A DNA stretch of 39,510 bases from Nitrospirota bacterium. Its GTDB lineage: Bacteria > Nitrospirota > Nitrospiria > JACQBW01. Positions 33,338 to 39,510 of the stretch are shown here, piece by piece (the stretch's first letter is position 1; every line of letters starts with the position of its first letter). The stretch covers positions 1-39,510 of the forward strand of contig JACOTA010000016.1 of the NCBI GenBank assembly GCA_016178585.1, in the 5' to 3' direction. The notes beneath the pieces were generated by a model that saw nothing but the letters and a program-made list of their open reading frames with translations, did no database searches and had not been told where the DNA came from. Made by a program: the position numbers and the translations under genes.

Positions 33338-35389
33338 TCACCTGGCCCACAAAAGGAGTGCGATCAGGGTCAGAAAAATGTAGGAAAGATAAAGGTGCAG
33401 GCTCCCGGCCTGAATGACCCGGAAACGGCCGGCAACTGCCAGCAAAACCCGGACAACAGGATCATAAAGATATCTCTGAAATACCGGCTGAAAAGACAAT
33501 TCAAACCGCTTCCGCCTGGCAAAATAACGGGATTCCTCCATCATTTCCGCTTCAAGTTTAACCGTCGGCCGGTAGATCATGCTGAAGATTTGGCGAATCG
33601 GCTGAACAAAACCGGTAGAGGTATATTCATTTCTGGGTTTCAGGTTTAAACCACAGCCCCATGTCCTGTAAAAACGTTTCCGAACCCGGCCGCTCAGCGC
33701 CACGATAAGGAGGAGGGTTAGAGGAATCAGTAATCCCATGATCAATGCCAGGGCAGGGGTCGAAATACTGGCGAATTTTACTCCCATCGGTTCCACAGTC
33801 CACCCACCACCGGTGATCACTTTATTCGCGATTGAAATATGGGTGAATGGGGCGATAACCCGGTCCAGGACTGGAACGACCAGCATGGGAACCAGCCCAA
33901 GAATCACACAGTAGGCCGCCATGATTCCCATTCCAATCCGCATCACCACCGGCACCTCGGCAGCTTGTTTGGCATGAGGACTCCGGGGCATTGCCAAAAA
34001 ACTGATTCCAAACGCTTTTGCAAAACAAGCCATGGCTAACGCTCCCGTAAGCGCCAGCATGGCCGCTCCGATGGGGAGAAAAATTTTCATCAGAAGATCG
34101 GGAATCTGAAAACTAAGAAACAGGCTCTGAAAAGTCAGCCATTCACTGATAAAACCATTGCTGGGGGGGAGACCCGAAATGGACACCGCACCGATTAAAA
34201 AGAAGAGAGCGGTCCAGGGCATCTTACGAATCAAACCTCCATACTCCTCCATATTTCGGGTATGGGTACTGTACAACAATGATCCGGCTCCAAGGAAAAG
34301 GAGTCCTTTGAACATCGCATGATTGATCGTGTGATAAAGACCGGCCAAAAGCCCCAACGCAGCCAAATGAGACAGGCCATAAGACTGAAAAATCATCCCG
34401 GCGCCGATGCCCAGCAGGATGATTCCGATGTTTTCAACACTATGATAGGCAAGAAGACTCTTGAGGTCATGTTCCATCAAGGCATACATCACACCCAGCA
34501 GGGCCGAGACCGCACCCACAACCAGGATGGTAAATCCCCACCACCATGGAAACTGGCCGCCGAGTAAATCAAAATAGACCCTGACCAGTCCATAAATCGC
34601 TGTCTTAATCATCACTCCGGACATCAGCGCTGAAACATGGGAGGGAGCCGCAGGATGGGCATAAGGGAGCCAAACATGCAAAGGCACGATCCCGGCTTTT
34701 GTGCCAAAACCTACCAGGGCGGTCAGAAATACCAATGTTCGAATCGTCTGGGGAATTGCCAGCCCGGAAGACCGAAAAGCCTCAAAAGCAAAACTTCCAC
34801 TCTGTTGATAAAACAGCAGGAAGCAAATCATAATAAAGACCGTACCGACATGGGTCATCACGAGATAAAAGAAGCCTGCATAACGGGTTTCAGCCTTTTC
34901 ATGCTCGGTCACCACCAGGAAATAGGAGACAAGGGACATCATCTCCCAAAGGATCAGAAATAAAAAACCGTTATCCGCCATGACGACAAGCGTCATAGAA
35001 AGAACGAAAGCGTTGTAAAGGCCGCCTATTAACCCGACTGGATAGCGTCCTTCGTACTCGCGCACATATCCCACGGCGTATAATGATACTGGAAAGGACG
35101 ATAGGGATATTAAAAGAACAAAAAAGGACGATAGAGTATCCAGCCTGAACTGGATCGAAAAAAGCGGCAGAGTAGACGGGCTATAAAAAACCAGCGGGGA
35201 ATTTGCAAATAGGCCTAAAACACCTAAAACGATACCTGCGGCTGATGCCGACATTGCGGCCCCATGGGCGACCAGGTTTTGGAAACGAGGCTGTCGAGGA
35301 AAAAAGAACGGAATAAGAATTCCAGCCCCATAGAGGGCAAGGACGATAAGGAAATTCCCGTGTATTAGAGAAAATAAATCAAAATTCAT
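33338..35389 (-). CDS. hyfB: HyfB-like membrane subunit (NuoL/MrpA-related)
   Basis: The protein has 683 residues and about 16 transmembrane helices. GFGTKAGIVPLHVWLPYAHP, PSHVSALMSGVMIKTAIYG, MEHDLKSLLAYHSVENIGII and LYHTINHAMFKGLLFLGAG are the antiporter-like signature. The C-terminus (RKRFYRTWGCGLNLKPRNEYTS, then PTVKLEAEM) is typical of HyfB/HycC and not NuoL. It is the first gene of the operon and has a poor Shine-Dalgarno. Together with the two HyfF-like subunits the complex has three antiporter-like pumps. Confidence 0.93.
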   Translation of the reverse strand: MNFDLFSLIHGNFLIVLALYGAGILIPFFFPRQPRFQNLVAHGAAMSASAAGIVLGVLGLFANSPLVFYSPSTLPLFSIQFRLDTLSSFFVLLISLSSFPVSLYAVGYVREYEGRYPVGLIGGLYNAFVLSMTLVVMADNGFLFLILWEMMSLVSYFLVVTEHEKAETRYAGFFYLVMTHVGTVFIMICFLLFYQQSGSFAFEAFRSSGLAIPQTIRTLVFLTALVGFGTKAGIVPLHVWLPYAHPAAPSHVSALMSGVMIKTAIYGLVRVYFDLLGGQFPWWWGFTILVVGAVSALLGVMYALMEHDLKSLLAYHSVENIGIILLGIGAGMIFQSYGLSHLAALGLLAGLYHTINHAMFKGLLFLGAGSLLYSTHTRNMEEYGGLIRKMPWTALFFLIGAVSISGLPPSNGFISEWLTFQSLFLSFQIPDLLMKIFLPIGAAMLALTGALAMACFAKAFGISFLAMPRSPHAKQAAEVPVVMRIGMGIMAAYCVILGLVPMLVVPVLDRVIAPFTHISIANKVITGGGWTVEPMGVKFASISTPALALIMGLLIPLTLLLIVALSGRVRKRFYRTWGCGLNLKPRNEYTSTGFVQPIRQIFSMIYRPTVKLEAEMMEESRYFARRKRFELSFQPVFQRYLYDPVVRVLLAVAGRFRVIQAGSLHLYLSYIFLTLIALLLWAR

Positions 35390-35432
35390 TTAAAATTTGA
35401 TTACAAAAATTGGGCGCACGCAACGTAAATTA

Positions 35433-35449
35433 AGCAAATATTATACCAA
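35433..35449 (-). promoter_or_regulatory. Sigma-54-like promoter upstream of the hyf/Ehr operon
   Basis: On the minus strand TTGGTATAATATTTGCT fits the -24/-12 spacing of sigma-54 sites (GG and GC exactly 10 nt apart, TTGCT intact). The -24 box deviates (TGGTAT in place of TGGCAC). The expected start is near 35422, about 33 nt before the ATG. The operon encodes its own sigma-54 activator. The same stretch contains a sigma-70 TATAAT, but no -35 sits at normal distance. Confidence 0.45.
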
Positions 35450-35510
35450 CCTATTTTTCGCAATAGTTTTCTTTAATTTTATAATAATGACCATTAAAAC
35501 AACAAATTAA

Positions 35511-35579
35511 CAGTAAAAAACAGTTTTGAGCTTATCATCTTCAATAACTCAAAATATTTTTTACTGCAATTTTTGCAGT
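35511..35579 (-). terminator. Inverted repeats between higA and the hyf operon, candidate terminator
   Basis: CAGTAAAAAACAGTTTTGAG (35511-35530) pairs with CTCAAAATATTTTTTACTG (35548-35566) with one bulge. ACTGCAA/TTGCAGT (35563-35579, 3-nt loop) forms a second, overlapping hairpin. Both are AT-rich. They follow higA in its direction of transcription and precede the hyf promoter, so they may separate the two units. Confidence 0.45.
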
Positions 35580-35651
35580 GATTATAGAATTTATCTCTTC
35601 AATTTCATCATCGATGGCTTTTACAATTTTACACAACCGCAATAGAAACTC

Positions 35652-35936
35652 CTAAGCCGCTATCAATTGTTTAGTCTTGAGCTTTTTTCGGTTTTTTTTA
35701 AGTTTCCAGAGATCGTATTGCGCCTGATGGTCAAGCCAGCTTTCAGGTGTTGTTCTAAATACCATTGAAATTCGCATGGCCATTTCAGGGCTTATTCCGA
35801 TGTGACCATGCACAAGCTCTGATAACGTCTTTCGGCTGACACCTAAAGCCACGGCCACCTCCGTGATGGAAAAACCTAATGGTTTAATGTAGAGTTCTTT
35901 TAAAACTTCTCCAGGATGGGGCGGATTATACATCAT
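35652..35936 (-). CDS. higA: HigA-type antitoxin (XRE family)
   Basis: The protein has 94 residues. [20 protein letters not shown] is the HigA start. The HTH is [34 protein letters not shown], followed by [20 protein letters not shown], a diagnostic HigA ending. It is encoded 12 nt after the toxin, the reverse order (toxin first) typical of higBA. It binds and neutralises HigB and represses the operon. Confidence 0.95.
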   Translation of the reverse strand: MMYNPPHPGEVLKELYIKPLGFSITEVAVALGVSRKTLSELVHGHIGISPEMAMRISMVFRTTPESWLDHQAQYDLWKLKKNRKKLKTKQLIAA

Positions 35937-35948
35937 GGTTCATCTCCT

Positions 35949-36227
35949 TTAATGATAATCTAAATAATCGATATCCGTACTGTTTTGTTGTTCAAACCTA
36001 AAAATCACCCGCCAGTTTCCACTTACTCTGACAGACCAAAAACCTTTGAACTCTCCCATCAATTTATGAAGCTCCAAACCGGGCGCATCCATATCGCCAG
36101 GATCTTTGGCCGTATTAAGCCTGATCAGTATAAGACGAAGACGTTTTACATGTTCGGGTAGTATCCCGGACTTTTTCCCTGTACGAAAAAACTGTTCCAA
36201 ACCTTTATGGCGGAAGCGGATGATCAT
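35949..36227 (-). CDS. higB: HigB-type toxin (RelE superfamily mRNA interferase)
   Basis: The protein has 92 residues from ATG 36227. It shows MIIRFRHKGLEQFFRTGKKS, GDMDAPGLELHKLMGEFKGF and WSVRVSGNWRVIFRFE, the HigB core with the conserved basic and His residues of the active surface, and a YLDYH end. The frame can begin at a TTG at 36266, but that lies in the -35 box, so it was rejected. Little Shine-Dalgarno is visible. Confidence 0.94.
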   Translation of the reverse strand: MIIRFRHKGLEQFFRTGKKSGILPEHVKRLRLILIRLNTAKDPGDMDAPGLELHKLMGEFKGFWSVRVSGNWRVIFRFEQQNSTDIDYLDYH

Positions 36228-36236
36228 TATTTTTAG

Positions 36237-36280
36237 AGTGTAACTAATCAGGTGATACACTGTCAATAGTGTTGTAACAC
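36237..36280 (-). promoter_or_regulatory. higBA promoter and operator
   Basis: On the minus strand a perfect TTGACA (36261-36266) is followed after 18 nt by TACACT (36237-36242). An inverted repeat ACACT-6-AGTGT (36257-36272) covers the -35 box and is flanked by further GTG/CAC pairs to 36280. This suits repression by HigA. The predicted start lies within a few nt of the higB ATG, suggesting a nearly leaderless mRNA. Confidence 0.6.
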
Positions 36281-36332
36281 ATGGGGGGCCAGGTCTACTT
36301 TCTCGTCATTTCTTTGCTCATGGACAGGGACT

Positions 36333-36458
36333 TTAATTAAACCAACGGATTTTGACCTCTTTTTCGACCCGCCTGAACTCCTTGTCCCCGGTCAGAACCT
36401 CCGCTAAAATCCTGGCGGGCAGAGTTTTCCAACGCCTTATGGCGTGGACATTGATATA
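36333..36458 (-). pseudogene. Probable C-terminal remnant of a second PIN toxin
   Basis: One minus-strand frame, open only to a TAG near 36469, reads LPARILAEVLTGDKEFRRVE and then KEVKIRWFN-stop. This resembles the end of PIN toxins (LLTGDKEF...V.I.W). No start codon or N-terminal half remains and no antitoxin is next to it. The match is short, so this is tentative. Confidence 0.4.
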
Positions 36459-36479
36459 GAACCGGTTTGCCTATATACT
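36451..36479 (+). promoter_or_regulatory. Sigma-70 promoter of the secreted protein/M48 protease operon
   Basis: TTGATA (36451-36456) and TATACT (36474-36479) are separated by exactly 17 nt. The predicted start of transcription, about 36486, coincides with the ATG at 36487, so the message could be leaderless. The AAGGA just before the ATG would then not be transcribed. Confidence 0.55.
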
Positions 36480-36486
36480 TAAGGAA

Positions 36487-36903
36487 ATGAAACCTAAAGT
36501 TGTTCTTGCGCTTCTCCTGGCAAGCCTCGTTTTTTTGACCACGCCAAGCGCCGGGGCTCAAAAATCAAAAAATGAGGCCCCTCGCCTCCCATCCATAACC
36601 GGAAAGGTGACGTTGTTAGAACCCCGTTTCTTCTCTTCGACGGTCCAGGTCAAAAAAACAGGAAGGAAGGGAGGTTTGCAATCGGTTAGGGCCATTGTTA
36701 ATAGCAAAACAGGCATCACCTATAAAGGAGAACGCTTTTCTTTCAAGGAAATCACCCTTAATTCCACCGTTCGTCTTGAATACGAACGGGTCAACGGGGT
36801 CATTGTCGCCCGGACAATTAAAGTTAAAAAACTTTATACTGAACCGGTTCCCTCTAAAAATAAAAGTAAAGGGGACGCTTTAAAAAAGAAGAGCGGCAAA
36901 TGA
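36487..36903 (+). CDS. Secreted basic protein, DUF5666-like
   Basis: The protein has 138 residues. A Sec signal peptide (1-24: KVVLALLLASLVFLTTPSAGA) is followed by a small beta-rich domain (about 35-115: ITGKVTLLEPRFFSSTVQVKK, then SFKEITLNSTVRLEYE, VIVARTIKVKKL). It resembles small OB-like/DUF5666 repeats seen in exported proteins. The tail is Lys/Ser-rich. It overlaps the protease start by 4 nt (ATGA), so the two are co-translated. The role may be as an accessory of the protease, but this is a guess. Confidence 0.65.
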   Translation: MKPKVVLALLLASLVFLTTPSAGAQKSKNEAPRLPSITGKVTLLEPRFFSSTVQVKKTGRKGGLQSVRAIVNSKTGITYKGERFSFKEITLNSTVRLEYERVNGVIVARTIKVKKLYTEPVPSKNKSKGDALKKKSGK

Positions 36904-37880
36904 AAAAAATCCATCGCATTTTCTATTTGATATTAATTTTACTCAGGGGCCTTCGCAAACTTCGCTCAATGATCCGGGATGCTCACTGTCTCACACCCAT
37001 GCACGAGATTGTTGGCACTTTCTCGTGCCAACGTGCATCCCCTCGCCCCGCGTTTCGCACTGGCAGAGCCAGCTGCTTCATTTTTATTTTGTGGGCAGTT
37101 CCCGGCTTTTTATTGTCCAGCTGCAGCTCTGCCCCGGTCAGCGGGCGCTCTCAATTTATTCTCCCGAATTTTGATTCTAAAACCGAAACCCAGATGGGAC
37201 TAAAAGCCTATCAAGAGGTTGTTTCGAAAGGACCCCTCTCAAAAGACCCTAAAATTCTTGAAATGGTTAATCGAGTCGGCAGAAAAATAGCCGACGTCGT
37301 AGAAGATCGGGTCAAAGCGAAAAAGATAGGGCTTTCCGATGCACCCCATTATCAATGGGAGTTTACGGTGATCGATGATCCTAAAACGATTAATGCCTTC
37401 GCTCTACCCGGAGGGAAGGTGGCGATTTATACCGGGATTTTACCCTTAACACGGGATGAGGCGGGACTGGCAACGGTTCTGGGCCATGAAATTGGACACG
37501 CTATCGCCCGTCATGGGGTCGAGCGGATGAGCACCGGGGTGCTCGCTGAAATCGGCGCCGCCGGACTGGAGGCTCTTCTCGGGGGAGGTGGCAATCCTCA
37601 GCAGGAAGCCGTCCTCCACCAGGCGTTTGGAATTGGAACCTCGGTGGGGGTCATGTTGCCGTTTGAACGATCTCAGGAATCAGAAGCCGATCAGATCGGC
37701 CTGAACCTTATGGCGATGGCAGGATATAACCCTCAAGAGGCCATCGGATTTTGGGAAAGAATGGCGGCGGAAAGTAAAAATCAGACCCCTGAGTTCTTGT
37801 CCACTCATCCGACAGATAAAAAGAGAATTGAGGAGATAAAGAGGTGGCTCCCGGAAGCCATGAAACTCTACCATCCTTAA
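36900..37880 (+). CDS. M48-family metalloprotease lipoprotein with repeat-interrupted signal peptide
   Basis: The protein has 326 residues. The zinc-protease motif is GHEIGHAIARHG, with the third ligand Glu in SQESEADQIGLNLM. AFALPGGKVAIYTGIL and STHPTDKKRIEEI are M48 (BepA/LoiP-like) signatures, implying outer-membrane or periplasmic quality control. The lipobox LLSSC is followed by SSAPVSGRSQFIL. The normal signal appears split: MKKIHRIFYLILILL is followed by about 45 odd residues read from a repeat (about 36945-37085), then FIFILWAVPGFLLSSC. Without the insert the two parts make a standard lipoprotein signal. Export of the present product is uncertain. Confidence 0.85.
   Translation: MKKIHRIFYLILILLRGLRKLRSMIRDAHCLTPMHEIVGTFSCQRASPRPAFRTGRASCFIFILWAVPGFLLSSCSSAPVSGRSQFILPNFDSKTETQMGLKAYQEVVSKGPLSKDPKILEMVNRVGRKIADVVEDRVKAKKIGLSDAPHYQWEFTVIDDPKTINAFALPGGKVAIYTGILPLTRDEAGLATVLGHEIGHAIARHGVERMSTGVLAEIGAAGLEALLGGGGNPQQEAVLHQAFGIGTSVGVMLPFERSQESEADQIGLNLMAMAGYNPQEAIGFWERMAAESKNQTPEFLSTHPTDKKRIEEIKRWLPEAMKLYHP
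37034..37085 (-). repeat. Dispersed repeat family B, diverged copy 3, inside the protease gene
   Basis: GCATCCCCTCGCCCCGCG, CACTGGCAGAGCCAG and TGCTTCA match the inverted unit at 21727-21775 with several changes. An additional repeat-like palindrome precedes it (TTGGCACTTTCTCGTGCCAA, 37013-37032). The whole inserted stretch is about 36945-37085 and keeps the reading frame open. Confidence 0.55.
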
Positions 37881-37997
37881 AAAGATTCCTTTGACCCAAA
37901 CCCTGGCACTCCGGAGGGGGACCATCTGATCTCGAAATCGCTGATCAAGAATGACCTCTTTAAAGCGGTAAACGCTAACGTAGTGTTGTCCGGAAAT

Positions 37998-39071
37998 TTA
38001 CAGCTCCGCAAATGGCAGCGCTGTCACGCCCCCTCCCAACGGGAGGCAAATATCTCCCGTGTGAAGTACGTAACCTTGTGCCGCCCTCTCCCCAAAATCT
38101 TCGCGGAAGGTCTTAATGCCTGCGCCCATGGCCGGCCGCGGCGTGGATGATCGCTTAACCTCGATTGGAAACAATTTACTGCCTGATTCGACCACGATAT
38201 CCACTTCCGTACCTGCCGAAGTCCTCCAGAAATATATATGGGGATCGGTCCCCCGGTGTATGAGCGTCTTGAAAATCTCGGTAACAGCGGCAGTCTCAAG
38301 TATGGCGCCTCCCATAGGTCCGGAAGCGGCATGTTCCTGGTCTCTAAGTCCGGCCAGGTAACAGAGCATGCCCGTGTCAGTAAAATAGACCTTGGGCGTT
38401 TTCACGAGCCGTTTTCCCACATTGACGAAATAGGGACGGAGCACGATTATCTGATAGGTGGCTTCCAGAACCGAAAGCCATGCTTTGGCTGTATTTACGG
38501 CAATACCAAGATCTCGCGAGAGGTCTGAGAGATGAAGGAGTTGAGCGCTCCGGGCAGCCAATGCCCTGAGGAAATTCTGGAACTGTGTGAGATCTCCAAC
38601 CTGGCGAAGCGTGCGGACGTCCCGCTCCAGGTAGGTCTGTATGTAGGCGGAGTACCAGAGAAAGGGATCCCGTTAAGGAGTCTCAGCATTGCGGCCCTGC
38701 CGGCAAGCGACTCTGTTACACGCTCTATCAGGAGCAGGTTCTGCGATCCGGTGATCAAGTACTGTCCGTATTTCTCCCTTTCTGAATCAATCTTTTCCTT
38801 GATATAAGGAAGAAGCTCCGGGGCATACTGAACCTCTTCAAGGATTACCGGCGGGGGATACATTTCGAGGAACCCGCGCGGGTCCTCTATTGCAGCCATC
38901 CTGATATCAGGAGGCTCGAGCGAGACATAGCGGCACCTTTTGCCGAAAATATGTTTCAAGAGCGTCGTCTTGCCCGACTGGCGGGGACCGGTGAGCACTA
39001 CCGCAGGAAACTCCCTGGCGGCCTGCCGAACGACAGGCTCTATGGTTCGTTTGACATAGGGGGTTCTTCAT
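37998..39071 (-). pseudogene. Broken AAA ATPase of the DUF4143 family
   Basis: Three pieces of one gene are visible. (a) ATG 39071 with AGGA upstream reads MKNP, then a run of five G (39059-39063 on plus) shifts the frame. (b) Residues YVKRTIEPVVRQAAREFPAV with Walker A GPRQSGKTTLL and ITGSQNLLL continue to AAMLRLL near 38690. (c) After a second frame change the sequence resumes as PFLWYSAYIQTYLERDVRTL and the DUF4143 domain (KVYFTDTGMLCYLAGL, then ETAAVTEIFKTL, EVDIVVESGSKLFPIEVK) to 37998. About 50-60 codons expected between (b) and (c) are missing. No full product can be made. Confidence 0.85.
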
Positions 39072-39510
39072 CAAATGTCCTTATATGTATTTTTGCATTT
39101 AAAATGCAAAATTGCAATAACTTAAAATAGCGGGAAACTCTAAAGAGCCTTATAAAACAGGAATTTTTTATTTTTAGTAATGCGAGTTGCTTCCTCTTCT
39201 AACTCTTCAGTAGTCCCAATTTTGAAAACACCGTAGATTATAAATGGAATTCGAGAGAATTGTACCCTTTGAGGTCCCCATTTGGACCTCAAAGAAAATT
39301 AGATGGTGGAATGATTATTACTAAATGTTTATAATAAAAGGAAATGATCACAATGAAGATTAAAATTTATTTGCCTATTCTCCAGAATCTATGGGTAAAT
39401 AAAGGGAAGGGATAGAAATAAAAGAGCATTGTTTTCCAGAACTGTATTAAGATGTTTACTTTTGCGAAGAGAACACTTAAGGCAGAGGAAGGAAAACAAT
39501 GCTAGTAAAG
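39072..39510. other. Intergenic end of window with two perfect inverted repeats
   Basis: I see no supported gene here. CTTTGAGGTCC (39267-39277) and GGACCTCAAAG (39284-39294) form an 11-bp stem with a 6-nt loop and no T-run. AGCATTGTTTTCC (39425-39437) and GGAAAACAATGCT (39491-39503) form a 13-bp perfect inverted repeat 53 bp apart. These could be ends of a small element or regulatory structures of a gene beyond the window. Confidence 0.5.

Noticed and set aside
27086-35389. Calling the membrane complex a group 4 [NiFe] hydrogenase (hydrogenase-4 or formate hydrogenlyase).
   Set aside because: All four NiFe-ligand cysteines of the large subunit are replaced, and no hyp maturation gene or formate dehydrogenase is in the window. 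The hyf symbols are kept only as family names.
35438-35445. Perfect TATAAT upstream of hyfB as a sigma-70 promoter.
   Set aside because: No -35 hexamer is found 16-18 nt upstream (TTGCGA is only 12 nt away), while the sigma-54 spacing is exact and matches the encoded activator. It was not fully excluded.
39144-39310. Minus-strand frame ending IPFIIYGVFKIGTTEELEEE and then ATRITKNKKFLFYKAL-stop.
   Set aside because: It is about 53 codons, its only possible start is a TTG inside a hairpin, there is no ribosome site and the family is not recognised. It may be a remnant, but not supportable.
1-39510. CRISPR array, rRNA, prophage or IS transposase genes.
   Set aside because: No regularly spaced repeats, no rRNA signatures and no transposase or integrase motifs were seen on either strand. 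The repeats found are dispersed palindromic elements.

Overview
This 39.5 kb window is a chromosomal segment of a Gram-negative bacterium. Lipoprotein signal peptides, a CcmI-like domain and an Rnf-independent, Hyf/Ehr-type membrane complex support that. The accessory subunits of a reverse-TCA type 2-oxoacid:ferredoxin oxidoreductase, together with gene content I recall from that group, suggest a Nitrospirota-like autotroph. This is inference; there is no rRNA in the window to settle it.

Layout. (1) 1-1142: a repeat-rich edge with two MITE-like palindromic elements, a gene ruined by one of them, a second repeat family and a tRNA-Ala(CGC). (2) 1206-4111 (minus): purM-purN-zinc-ribbon/YbjQ-TPR operon. 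(3) 4266-12121 (minus): the classic lipid operon DUF177-rpmF-plsX-fabH-fabD-fabG-acpP-fabF-rnc plus a small exported protein, read from a consensus sigma-70 promoter (TTGACA-17-TATAAT) at 12153-12181. (4) 12273-19429: housekeeping and small genes (cupin, thiamine-binding-like MTH1187 protein, ferredoxin-NADP-reductase-like flavoprotein, a membrane-anchored His-rich-motif protein, a CcmI-domain lipoprotein, der, a GAF histidine kinase, mrp). (5) 19541-21620: a 213-bp long-TIR element, then a three-gene cassette holding two paralogous epsilon-type subunits around a free-standing C-terminal domain of a 2-oxoacid:ferredoxin oxidoreductase alpha subunit. (6) 22107-23748: toxin-antitoxin graveyard, with an intact AbrB-type antitoxin and palindromic operator, a toxin reduced to its last ~37 codons, a broken XRE gene, and then an intact Phd/PIN pair. 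(7) 23842-35389 (minus): a seven-subunit membrane complex related to hydrogenase-4/complex I, followed without a break by its own PAS histidine kinase and sigma-54 activator. The large subunit has lost all four NiFe-binding cysteines, so it is an Ehr-type (energy-converting-hydrogenase-related) complex and not a hydrogenase. (8) 35652-39071: higBA, a PIN remnant, a secreted protein and an M48 lipoprotein protease whose signal peptide carries an in-frame repeat insertion, and a multiply broken DUF4143 ATPase.

The most interesting material is the self-regulated Ehr-like operon with a sigma-54-type promoter match upstream, the oxidoreductase accessory cassette, and the clear record of small mobile repeats breaking or entering genes. 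No CRISPR array, rRNA, prophage or IS transposase gene was seen.
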